Positions 13,101-22,420 of a DNA stretch of 64,000 nucleotides are shown in pieces (position 1 is the first letter of the stretch; every line of letters starts with the position of its first letter). Origin of the DNA: Antedon mediterranea (taxonomy: Eukaryota; Echinodermata; Crinoidea; Comatulida; Antedonidae); the NCBI RefSeq assembly GCF_964355755.1, contig NC_092677.1, positions 2,113,001 to 2,177,000 of the forward strand. Reading direction: 5' to 3'. The notes under the pieces are model-generated. The model was not told where the DNA came from and did no database searches. It saw only the letters and a list, made by a program, of their open reading frames with translations. Both the position numbers and the translations under genes were made by a program.

Positions 13101-16100
13101 GCAAGTCACAGGGGGCTAGGCCTACGTCTATGTCAGTGAAACAGACGAGTCCAACGGGAAATGAAGAATCCGTCACCGAAAAGATATATTGTTACGACCC
13201 GGAACTCGGGAAGAAGTGTTCTGGCGAATGCAAATTTGGTAAGTACTGTACTATGAAAAACAGACAAAAAACTTTTCACAATATATAGAGGGCGCTATTT
13301 AAATTACCGAGTAGGCGCGCCTACAGTATCAGTATTTTTCAGCATGATGTTTGTACTAACTTTTCACTGCGTTAAGCATTATATTTTTTTAAAATTCAAA
13401 ACTTGCTTCGTTTCAATTCTGTGCATGTTCTTCTTGTTATTACAGTCCATGGTGTTGATTGTTGTAACATAATGCAAGAAGCATGCCTCTCGTCTTTGAT
13501 AGAAAGTGGCCCAGTTTGCGGCAGTGATAACATAACATATTCCAATCTTTGCACGCTTTCGCGAAAAGCATGTCGAACTCTAGAATCTGAATTAAGACAT
13601 TCCTACATGGGTGCTTGTAAAACGCGAAACGAAGAAACGAATCTTGAGACTTTACCTCAAACAGATCGGACGACCCTTACACAGCAACAGACACCGTTAG
13701 GAGGATTTACTGATATCACAACAACAGCATCGTCTACAACAGTTTATAGAATGCTTAGAACTAAAGCTAGAGTGCAATATACAATTAAAAGTCAAAGTGC
13801 ATATCGAACTACGAGTCCAGTATATTCTAGAACAGAAGAAGTATCGTTACCTCTAACGACTGACGCGCGAGTTTACTGTAACGATCCGATAAGTGGTAAA
13901 TACTGCCCGGGAGAATGCAAATCAGGTAAAAATGTTTAAAAAACATATTGGTTGAAGGTTTGCATGGCGAAATCACTATGTTGTTATCAAGTTTGCGGTA
14001 CACCACGTATATTTAGTTCTGAAAATAACTGTTGAGTTTCTTGATGTTTCTATCAATATACTTTGATTGTCCTCCTCAGAACTAAACATTTCAGATAATT
14101 CAGATAATATTTATTTAGATAATAATGAATGAATATATACAAAATAGAAAAAAGATATTAAAGTGAACATAGATAAAGCAGTAAAACATACATAGTGTAC
14201 CGCAACAACAAACTTCAGAATAATGTCCAATCACAAGCGACGGATCGAGCTGTAAGTTACGCCCGCTGTCCTTCCAATTGTAATTGAGTTGCATTTTCGT
14301 CCCGTGCATTACGTCTACATCCCGTGCGTCCCCGCCCCGGGGGCATAGAACCACTCTGTGTTTTATACACAGTAACCTCTTATTTCATTATTGAATATTT
14401 ACAAATATTTACAAATATTTACAAATGTTATCTTTTAGTTAGTGGCGTTCACTGCTGCGACATCCGACAACGATGTCCTGACGAATTGAAAGAAACTGGA
14501 CCGGTTTGTGGGACAGACTTGCAAACTTACATAAATATGTGTGAACTTGCTAGGAAAATATGTAGGACTATTTGGTCAACACTTCAAAAACTCACCAACG
14601 GTGCATGCGAAGAAGACTCTTCTTACGTCATCAAACTTGGGAACAATTCTACTCAATCACCGGTGTTTCTTCGACTAGAATCAACTTCATCATCGCCAAC
14701 AATATCTACTGAAGGATCTGCTGTCTCCACTACATCTACGATCAGACAACTGACGTCACCAACGACGAGTACACAAAATATATCTGAAATGACAGTAAAT
14801 ACAACAGTTATGGGGACAACACTTTCTATAAATAATAATATTAATAACATATCACATTGTCAAGATACAGTTTTAGGAAAAGACTGCATGGCCGAGTGTA
14901 AATTTGGTAAGACATTTATGATACTCATTTGAAAACTGTTTCCATTAGTTTAGTCATTTATTTGTTTTATGCGCATGCGTATTTATATTTCCATCTACTT
15001 TTTAACGACTCTATAGAGTGACTAAATATCCCACAATGCATTAAAAAAAAAACAATTAATTAAATTATCAATTCACGAAGAGTTATTACCCTAGGCCCAA
15101 ATAACTTTTTGTTAAATTTATAATTTATACAGTAAGCGGTGTACATTGCTGTGACATCATCGATTCTGGTTGTCCTCAAACTTTTTCAACGAGTGGTCAC
15201 GTATGTGGATCAGACGGTTTAAGCTATGATAATTTGTGCGTATTGGCGCGCATGTCATGTCAGACAGCAGGCTCGACATTGGTCAAGGTTAGATATGGCA
15301 AGTGTGACGAATCTTCTCCAGTAATAAAAAAACAAGAAACCAAGAAAAAGATCGTCTGTGTTGATGAAAAGCGCGGGAAAACATGCGACGGTGAATGTAA
15401 AGTTGGTGAGTATAGTTATATAGATTTAAGTTATTTTATGGATGAACTGAGTCGCTTAGAAAAGTACATGCGTATTTGTTGTTTTTTCCACAAGAAATAA
15501 GGATATTAATATAACAACGATTTGCGATAGCTTAGTTGGTACGTCAGCAGTAAGTAAAGCAGGCTTACATGTAATCATTTGGTTTGTTTGTTTTAGTTAA
15601 CGGCCAACATTGTTGTGACATCAGAAGAAGATGCCCAAATAAGTTAAAGAAAACTGGCTCAGTCTGCGGCAGTGATGGTCGCACATACGGGAACCAGTGT
15701 GCGCTTGCACGGAAGTCTTGCCGTGAGCATGGATCGCCTCTACATATGGCACACAAAGGTTCTTGTAAGAAAGCGTCAGAAAAAAGGCCTACAAATCCAA
15801 GAAAGCTGTTTCCCGACGTCGTCGCGGCCAATCGCTACGATAATAATCTACCAGGAGAAGGCGATATGACGATGCCACCTTTTCTCATCACAGACTTATC
15901 AATTCAAAGAGATCGAATCGAAGAAGGTAAGGTTTCTCCGGGAGTAAATATACACTTAAGCGCAAAGTAAATTGACCAATCACAACCGATGGATTATTCC
16001 AACGCCTGTGGTTGGTCAACTCTTTCGTTAAGTTCTGGAGTGGGAACCAAGATTTAATAGTAGACCAATGTACAGTACTTGCAACGATGAAGTATGATTT

Positions 16101-18019
16101 TCATTCATAAATGAGGCGCGCGCCCTCAGGAACAAGAACTGCCTACGATACTCATAAATAAGATAGGTCTACTGTTACTGCACACTTTTTTTTTGGACTA
16201 TATTATCGTCACGTTTCCAACAAAAACAACCCGAGAAAACGAGATTGAGATAATACAGTATATAACGTGTAATTTTTTTGTGTGCTAAATCAGCTCATAC
16301 ATAAAAAATATTACCATAATAATAAATAAAACTATAAATCTTGTAGATCCCTGTGAAGTGGACTGTCCATCATGGGACAGCCCGGTTTGTGGTAGCAACA
16401 TGGTGACGTATAAAAACGCTTGTGAACTGAAGAAGATCCAGTGTAAACGGCCATCAATACGTCAGTTATGCGACGCACGCTGTAGGCTTGGTAAGTGTGT
16501 ATGGTATCAGTAACGGAACTGAACAGCGCCCAAAGGAAAAGCGTCGATGGGGGTATAACGCTGAGCAAAATGCGATTCTTCAGGCGTACGTGTGCCTGGG
16601 CGAATTGAATGTCGACATTTGATTTGCATGGCACACGAGAGAACACGAGAAGGCACATGCTATTTCCAAACAATTATTATCCAGATAACGTTGTCTTAAT
16701 GCTGATCTCGACATACGTATTAGAATGATGTTATATAGAAAGAAAAGACTAGTGCTCCCCTAGTCTGCTGGGTTTCAGATGGAGTTTTGAATTAATATTA
16801 GTAAAAAGATAAATATTTTGGCACATATGGCGTTTCATACGTATACTACTTCAGCTTGTGGACTTAAAGGACAATAAATACAGACTTAGGGCAAGTCTAG
16901 TGTTCTTCTAGTGCTGTGCTAGTCCTGCAGGCATACAGAGAACAACCCTATAATCGGGATTAAGTTTCGGGACCCAACAAAGTGTCTAAATAGGGTTAAA
17001 ACATATTGACCCTCATACATTTTGAGTGTCAGTGTTCTTAATCGCGCCGAGGTGGGTGCAATGCATTCATGTTGTACATTCATGTTATACAGATGATGGT
17101 AGAAATTGCTGCATGATGATGAAGAAATGTCACAAAAGTTTACGGAACTCGGGAACAGTTTGCGGAAGTGACGGAAAAAGTTACAGTAATCAATGTGACC
17201 TGTTCCGTGAAGCGTGTCGGTCCCTTGATTATAATTTGCAACAATTAAACGAGGGACCGTGTCCACCTGACCAACCACAAACAACCAAAATGAGTAAGTG
17301 TTCCAATGTGTACATTTTTTAACGCCGCAAATGCGTAACGATTATCACGAAGCCATAAAGTCTATTCGGTACACAGCAGACATGACATTATGCTTGGTTC
17401 CCACTAGAGACGCAACGCAAGGACGTAACGCAGCGTAAGGGATTTGACCAATCACAAGCGATGGATTTATTCGACTTTCGCATATCATTGGTCAACACCC
17501 TTGCGTTGCGTATACGTCCTTGCGTTGCGTCATAGTGGGAACCAAGCTTAGGTGCACACAAGGCTGTTAAGCACAGAGTACGAACATGCACGAGCAGATA
17601 TTCCACACCACACACAGTATGTACGTCGTGTTTACAGGGCACACACGCGCGTATTGTTGTAGTATTCTTCAAAACGCATGCGTGCACACTATACCCGGAC
17701 GCATGTGATGTAGTCAGACGCTACATTATACGAGCTAATATACTTATTGTACCTAGTGAATATTGACTTGTCCGCCTAAATTAATGATTCGATCCATTTT
17801 TACTACATGTACACTAAACTGTCGTATTGTCTTCCTTCAGAGTTCTCAATGATCGAGTGTTTATCTACATTTCATTGTCCAATCGAGTTGGCGTTAGCTG
17901 GTGAGGTTTGTTCCGATGTTGGTACCACGTATCAGGACGAATGCGCACTTAGGTTTGATAGCTGTTGGGGTGACAATCGCAATATTGGATTAGACTATAT
18001 TGGACGTTGTAAACCTTGA
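1077..18019 (+). CDS. Secreted multi-Kazal-domain protein, 12 coding exons, ten Kazal modules
   Basis: Spliced model of about 960 aa: 1077-1164, 11125-11268, 11666-11813, 12527-12648, 12933-13238, 13446-13925, 14439-14906, 15133-15405, 15597-15926, 16347-16490, 17093-17293, 17841-18019. All junctions are GT-AG and every join keeps the frame. Exon 1 gives a signal peptide. Ten Kazal modules follow, each with the core (P/V)VCG(S/T)(D/N)...(T/S)Y.N.C.L...C...G.C; eight open with a double cysteine (CC(D/N)I or CCMM) or an equivalent pair. Exons 4-8 end in a short C-x3-C-K motif (for example CSGECK), and exons 6 and 7 carry Ser/Thr-rich linkers with N-glycosylation sites. Nearly all introns are phase 1, so modules are symmetric exons. 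Kazal domains are classically secreted serine-protease inhibitors (family knowledge); targets cannot be read here. The last module (exon 12) is divergent, with SDVGTTY in place of CGSDG. Exon 1 is the least certain part because intron 1 is ~10 kb. Confidence 0.85.
1350..1577. repeat. AT microsatellite and short GC-rich tandem in intron 1
   Basis: TATA-rich simple sequence (about 1350-1420) is followed by three degenerate copies of a unit close to CACGCGAGGGGATGG (about 1522-1575). Confidence 0.55.
1671..1835. repeat. 32-bp minisatellite, five copies
   Basis: Five near-identical 32-bp units start at 1671, 1703, 1735, 1767 and 1799. They differ mainly at one C/T position (CTGCCTACC versus CTGCTTACC). 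It lies in intron 1 of the Kazal gene. Confidence 0.9.
2239..2434. mobile_element. MITE family B copy with an internal 21-bp array
   Basis: Left end TTAAGCTCTGTCTACACC and right end AACAGAGCTTTA are family-B termini. The core has expanded into five or more copies of a 21-bp unit containing CATATTTGGGCATATCACTA (about 2308-2412); most other copies carry this motif once or twice. Confidence 0.75.
2436..4483. other. Kazal intron 1: non-coding, one diverged repeat pair
   Basis: No exon was recognised. About 85 bases around 2890-2975 recur in diverged form at 3597-3680; both contain TATTGACGATTAAA followed by a GATTTGCC motif and TTTTC. Otherwise AT-rich unique sequence. Confidence 0.45.
4484..4644. 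mobile_element. MITE family B copy
   Basis: Ends are AAAGCTCTATCTACACTATG and TTTGATAGTGTAGAAAGGCT. Inner arms are TTTGACAAAAAATG and CATTTTTTGTCACA, with two CCAAATATGG-type core motifs between them. Confidence 0.7.
4645..7204. other. Kazal intron 1: non-coding, poly-G run and duplicated segment
   Basis: No exon was recognised. A poly-G run sits at about 4902-4918. About 95 bases at 6255-6350 recur in diverged form at 6815-6900 (both contain AATAGGTTGTAAT and CCAGTATATTTTG), marking an unidentified dispersed repeat. Part of this family (ATCCAAAGGCAAA) recurs near 62,979. Confidence 0.45.
7205..7330 (-). mobile_element. Probable retroposon 3' tail
   Basis: Read on the minus strand, the segment ends in CACCGATCTAAAGGTGTAAT then an AAATAAATAAATAAATA tail, as retroposon 3' ends do. 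No coding part remains and the family is not identified. Confidence 0.35.
7632..8332 (+). pseudogene. PIF/Harbinger transposase remnant, two in-frame exons
   Basis: Two spliceable segments (7632-7793 with a GTTAGT donor, 8214-8332 with a GTGAGA donor) join in frame. The first encodes FLRRDKATFDELANLV, then TTMREAIHHKERLAVTLRFLATG; the second encodes GDSYKSLEYTYRIS and ETCKAIYDVLADKYLK. These are the conserved N-terminal blocks of HARBI1/PIF-type DDE transposases (family knowledge). The exons with the DDE catalytic residues are absent: the sequence after 8332 runs into the 3' end of an opposite-strand frame. The copy is therefore truncated, although the remaining frame is undamaged. It lies in intron 1 of the Kazal gene. 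Confidence 0.75.
8452..8680 (-). pseudogene. C-terminal exon of a Harbinger-associated MADF-type protein (probable)
   Basis: A minus-strand open frame reads TPLEDADCMLEDMEEE, continues acidic and charged, then DEQKLLEKAITCLDMA and stops at 8452. It is convergent with the transposase exons. An acidic tail ending in a short helical motif fits the second protein of PIF/Harbinger elements, whose MADF N-terminus is at 9,637-9,874 on the same strand. Pairing the two pieces is an inference; a LINE fragment and a CCTAGG island separate them. Confidence 0.4.
8744..9160 (-). mobile_element. LINE (non-LTR retrotransposon) fragment, frameshifted
   Basis: On the minus strand one frame reads KYRNKLTNLIH...KNHYKTKFNLYKTNLKKTWNTI, then a shifted frame reads IIDPHIISQSFNDYFTDIGS. 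These are the linker blocks between endonuclease and reverse transcriptase in CR1/Jockey-like LINEs (family knowledge). At least one frameshift separates them and neither catalytic domain is present. Confidence 0.7.
9165..9580. repeat. CCTAGG/AGGCCT-rich palindromic island
   Basis: About 400 bases are built mostly from overlapping TAGGCC, CCTAGG, AGGCCT and CTAGC words without a fixed period. Almost every word is its own reverse complement or close to it. Single copies of TAGGCCTAC recur throughout the window; this is the dense cluster. Confidence 0.75.
9637..9874 (-). pseudogene. MADF-domain N-terminal fragment with a one-base frameshift
   Basis: From ATG 9874 the minus strand reads MVEREDFDTNNLIDLF and then a stop. 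One base over, the frame continues EENPCLWDVKSHEYHNKTLK...SNIAERL, a typical MADF start (LI...ENPCLWD...Y.N...). The break lies in a run of four Ts near 9826, so it is either decay or an indel error. MADF proteins are often the second product of PIF/Harbinger transposons (family knowledge), and transposase exons lie 1.3 kb away in convergent orientation. Confidence 0.6.
9875..11124. other. End of Kazal intron 1, no gene seen
   Basis: Non-coding. A cluster of small palindromes (CAGACAAAGTCTG, GATCAGACTTGTCTGATC) lies at about 10027-10075. The exon-2 acceptor follows a TTTTCAG tract. Confidence 0.4.
11939..12228 (-). mobile_element. tRNA-derived SINE
   Basis: On the minus strand a tRNA-like head starts near 12228 with a Pol III A-box-like GTGGCCGAGCGGTTAAGAC and a B-box-like GGGTTCGAGGC, in a Leu/Ser-type layout. 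It continues into a ~190-base body and ends in an AACAAACAAACAAAC tail at about 11942-11955. This is the standard SINE structure. It lies in intron 3 of the Kazal gene. The family is not identified. Confidence 0.7.
17388..17551. mobile_element. MITE family A copy in the last Kazal intron
   Basis: Ends GCTTGGTTCCCACTAG and ATAGTGGGAACCAAGC form terminal inverted repeats of ~30 bp. Inside are GACCAATCACAAGCGA and, inverted, ATCATTGGTCAA, giving opposed CCAAT motifs. Confidence 0.8.
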
Positions 18020-18114
18020 TGTCACGTGTTTTCAAATGTCACAGGTCATCACCAGCCATCCCTTTAATATGATAATGCATTGGAATATTGTCACATCGTA
18101 AGCAGATGAAATAC

Positions 18115-18439
18115 ATTAAAGAAACCAGAGAGACATTACATGCAAAACCATGTAAAAGAAATGGCACGATGATGAACATACTGTTTCGTCGTCGTCGAAT
18201 GCGGAGTTCCCCCCTCCCCACCCTCTCTGAATCCTCTTGTTCCCTCCTTATCGACGATAACAATAAGTGGTTCGTTCGGCCAGACCAAATCTCTCTGTGA
18301 CGTAACGGTACCGCTTGTTCCACGGCCACTCTCCTACTGATGTACTCCACTTACTCCCAACTTACACCCGCATCTTCAGCTCACAACTTCTACTGGGCCT
18401 GTAGTTTACGCTGCATATAAATACGCAAACTATAATAAA
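18115..18439 (+). terminator. Candidate poly(A) signals of the Kazal gene
   Basis: ATTAAA at 18115-18120 and AATAAA at 18434-18439 follow the stop codon at 18017-18019. Which is used cannot be told. Confidence 0.35.
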
Positions 18440-18569
18440 CACAATCTCCTCTCCTTAGTCTCCTCTGGACAGTCGATGAATTCGATCCACGGCAAGGGTT
18501 TCTTCAAACTCGTTCCTCCGACATCAACCCTGCCATATTTAGGCCTACAATCTGTAATCCATACGCTAG

Positions 18570-18735
18570 TTAAGCTTGGTTCTCACTAGCGACGCAACGC
18601 AAGGACGTAACGCAACGTAAATGATTTGTCCAATCACAAGCGATGGATTATTCGAACAGTGGCTTGTCATTGGTTAACTCGCTTGCGTTGCTCGTACGTC
18701 CTCGCGTTGCGTCTCTAGTGGGAACCACGCTTTAA
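18570..18735. mobile_element. MITE family A copy with TTAA on both sides
   Basis: A clean 166-bp copy: TTAAGCTTGGTTCTCACTAG at the left and TAGTGGGAACCACGCTTTAA at the right, with opposed CCAAT inner arms. TTAA at both edges supports a TTAA target site. Confidence 0.85.
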
Positions 18736-19715
18736 TACCAATAATACGATTCCTGCGTGTTACTGTTACGTGTTTTTGCAAGCAGTTGAAATATTGTACA
18801 TAATATAATAAACACTATTTAAGATAAGTCTATTTATAATATTTTAACATAATTAATGTTGCCTAGAACATACATTTATAAATGTATTCATCTTTTTTAT
18901 ATAAAAACTGAAACAAAATGATTTGTTAATAAAACAGAGTAATTTTTAATGAATTTGGTTTTTTTTTAAATTAGATATCCGCATGTAATTACTCTTGCTA
19001 CTTGTCTAATATTGACTGAATTGAAAAATTACCTTACGAAATAGATAGGGGTATCTTAAAAGAGCTCCTGTATATTAATTATTAACTAATATGGATCACC
19101 TATTATGGCGACGAGCTTACATCTATATTGAAAATTGCACACAAAAAAACGTTTAAAAGAAGTTACGGTATCATTTTCCAAATCTATCTTCATTATTTTT
19201 GTGCTGCTTTTATTATTAGACAAAATATTGATTTGTGTCCAATCAAAGTGAAATATTTTGACATAAAACAGCAGATGCAGTATTTTGTCATCAGCGTAGA
19301 AGTGATAAATCACAATTGTGTTAACAGATAATTAGCTTCTTCGTGTGTGAGTGGCAGACAATCGAAAAGCGCGCCACCGGACATCCTGACACGCATGCTC
19401 TGTCAGGTAAAACGTCGCGTCACCCACCTGTTTCGAACGGTCGCGGAAACAATTTTTTTGTACAAATATTGTATAAATAAATGTAAGCCTAGTGACTGCA
19501 TAATAAGTAGAATATTCATTTTAAATGAGAACATAAAATTAATGATGTTAAACATACTGTGACGAGTCCAAAAAAAACCGATCATAAACCTCTGTGGACA
19601 ACCTACCAACCACAACGAAACATTAAGAAAACGATTTTCGATTTAATTATTATTTCTTTATTATACCATAGAAATCTGTTATTAATTATCATTTATTAAT
19701 AAAGACTCTTAAAAG
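18736..19715. other. Intergenic stretch without recognised features
   Basis: AT-rich, no coding or RNA signal seen. Confidence 0.4.
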
Positions 19716-19972
19716 CTTAGTTCCCATTGGACGTTGCGTCCAATGACGAACACGACGCAACGCAGGCAATTTTACCAATCAGAACCGAATAAAAGGTGGT
19801 TCCCACTAGCGACGCAACACAAGGACGTAACGCAACGCAAGTGAATTGACCAATCACAAGCGATGGCTTATTCGGTTGTGATTGCTAACTGTCTATAACT
19901 TCGCTTGTCAGTGGTTGAAACGCTTGCGTTGCGTTTACGTCCTTGAGTTGCATCATTCAATGGGAATCAAGC
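19716..19972. mobile_element. MITE family A, composite of two partial copies
   Basis: A left partial copy (about 19716-19793) abuts a complete one (about 19795-19972) with ends GGTTCCCACTAGCGACG and TGGGAATCAAGC. Confidence 0.7.
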
Positions 19973-19979
19973 ATATTTT

Positions 19980-20151
19980 CTCTAAAACTCTGTTCTTTAC
20001 TGTCAAACTAGTTTGACAAAAAAAGTGTGATGTTCCCAAATATGGTAGTGATATGCCCTAATGTGGTAGTGATATGACATCATCATGTCCATATGTGGGC
20101 ACATTTTTTTGTCACATAAAATTTGATAATGTGACAGATCTTTACAAAGGA
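19980..20151. mobile_element. MITE family B copy
   Basis: ACTGTCAAACTAGTTTGACA at the left and TTTGTCACATAAAATTTGAT at the right with the usual CATCATGTCCATAT core. The outermost bases are diverged. Confidence 0.65.
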
Positions 20152-20448
20152 TCAGATTCACATATCGTATATCCGTCATCATACCTTCTTTGAAACCCTT
20201 TTATTTACACTAAATGCAATCAAAATGGTGCAGGTGTCAAATATATCACAAATTGGAACAACTGACAACATATTGCCGTTAAATTCAACACATATCAAGT
20301 AAACAACACGCCATCCCGGAAAACATCTAAATAACATTGAACCAATACCATTGAGACTTCAATCTCATGTAAACACAACCTATGATGGTTTGTATGCATT
20401 GTGTTTACACGGTGCCTACGGCTCAAAATCACGAAGTCAATGAATCCG

Positions 20449-20786
20449 TATAAATAACCTACGACACTATCCCTCGGGAAAAGTTTCTTTCAAAGTTGTC
20501 TTGGGTAATTATTCGTTGAGGAGTGTGCTGTATTGTGACCGCTGTTCATTTACTGAACGAAATCATTCGGTAGCGTGCTGTGTAGCCGTAGCAACGCGTC
20601 TCTTGGATATTTGTCGAAAATTCGACGTAATTAGATGTTTGAGTAACTAGATATCTGAGTAGACCTGTGAAATCGTCATTTTTGTGTGATTTTCATTTAT
20701 ATTATATTTTGTTCTAAATCGTTTGGCATTATATCGACCATATTACTTGCTATCAACTAGTGTATACGAAAAGCCGTTGGAACAAG
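20449..20786 (+). promoter_or_regulatory. Candidate TATA promoter and non-coding first exon
   Basis: TATAAATA at 20449-20456 is followed by ~300 bases of comparatively GC-balanced sequence ending at AACAAG|GTAATT, a plausible donor. It could be the first exon of the class C receptor, but the 16.6-kb distance and lack of transcript data make this speculative. Confidence 0.25.
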
Positions 20787-22329
20787 GTAATTCGTTTTTT
20801 CTTTGTATTGTAAGCAATTGCAAAATATTATATTGTATCCTTATCGCCGCCACCTAAGAAGCAAATACTGTTAACTATGCCAGATGGAATCAAATTGAAA
20901 AATGTGCAAGGTATATAATTTTTCTTATTGAATGTTTCGATTTTGCTGATGCGATACTATTTTAATAGTATATAAAAATACTCCAATACCACATTTCTTT
21001 ACCAAATATCGTCCACGTGTATTATTCGAGTTAAATTCGAGGACTAAAAGTTTACTTTCGGAATGTGATGTTTTTTTCAATCAACACCCACGTTTAAAAT
21101 AGTGCCTTTCTCAGACTAACGGCTTTCATGCTCTTAGGTGGGTTATAACACGTCCTATGCTGAACAACACACACTCCTAAAATATTCCCCTTTTGAGTTT
21201 TAAATGTACCTTCGGCGGACGTGTTGTGTGGTATGTGGATATCGTGTGGTAGTGTATATTTGTCGTGTTTAGTGTATAAGGAACGGTTCATTGAAATGAT
21301 AGTTTCGCATGTAAAGTGTCAAATTAATTCTTTATTTGGCTGAGAAGGGTATGTTAGAATAAATATTTATATTCTTCCCGTTCTGGCTTGTTTTAATCAT
21401 TATCGTTAACTCAATTCTGTGTAGAGTTGAAAATATATCTATTTTTGTAATATATACATCTACTGGCAAATCAAATACATTAATACCGTGGTTTACAGTG
21501 GCTTGATCTACAAAATAAATAAGCAGAAAGCGGGAGAGTGAACCGCCGAACAAAATAAATCTAAAATAACAACATTTAAGAAATATTTAAGACGGTGACT
21601 CACTAAATAACTGTCATCAGATAATATCGTGCGAATTTAGAGGATGATACAAACATTTTGTTTAAAAATAATTCAATAACTTTGGTAGTAATTGTTCAAT
21701 AAGAAATAAACTGGTTGCATTGTTGACTCATGGGAAGTGAGTAGCTGGGATTGCTAGACTTGCTTGTCCAGACCACGATAATATCTGACCCGTTTATTGA
21801 TGGGTGGTTGCGACATTTTGTGGAGTTATGATACTATCGTCACGTGATGACACCAGCTTTTTAGACAGTCGATCGTGTGCAATATATCGGAAACACCCTT
21901 GTAGTTTCGCTCAGCGTGTTTTTATTAGTCGGTGTTTCTGGGCGTTTTTTCCTAAATAAAAACCAAATTGATGTCTGGACAGAACTCGGTATAGAAGTTC
22001 ATGATTAACAATTATTCTGAGTCAATTTCCAAATAGAATTAAGAATTGGATTATATCACTCAATACCAACACCGGTTCTAATGAGAAAACGCAGTAAATT
22101 TTACTAATTCAATAGATGCGTCCGATAAGACAAACTGATGTGGTCTATGTAAAGCCTATTCACACGTGAAACGAAATGAAATCACTTATTTCGTCACCAA
22201 AAACATGACTAAACGAAAAATGCTTACAACCTATAAAAAGAAACATTTGATTACAAATTATAATTCGTAATAATATTTATTTAACAGTTGTCAACGTGTT
22301 TCCGGTCAGAATTGTTGCTGTGTCTGAAC
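20787..22329. other. Non-coding stretch, nothing recognised
   Basis: No exon with domain similarity, no RNA gene, no clear repeat family. Confidence 0.4.
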
Positions 22330-22420
22330 ACAAGTAGTGATATGACATCATCATGTTGTCCATATAATGGGCACAACACATTTGTTTGTCACCAGTTTAA
22401 TAGTGTAGACAGAGCTTTAG
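22330..22420. mobile_element. MITE family B, right-end fragment
   Basis: The core GATATGACATCATCATG and the right end TTTAATAGTGTAGACAGAGC are present; the left end is missing. Confidence 0.6.

Noticed and set aside
16332-16673. 113-residue frame on the minus strand
   Set aside because: Shadow of Kazal exon 10 and its following intron; no domain.
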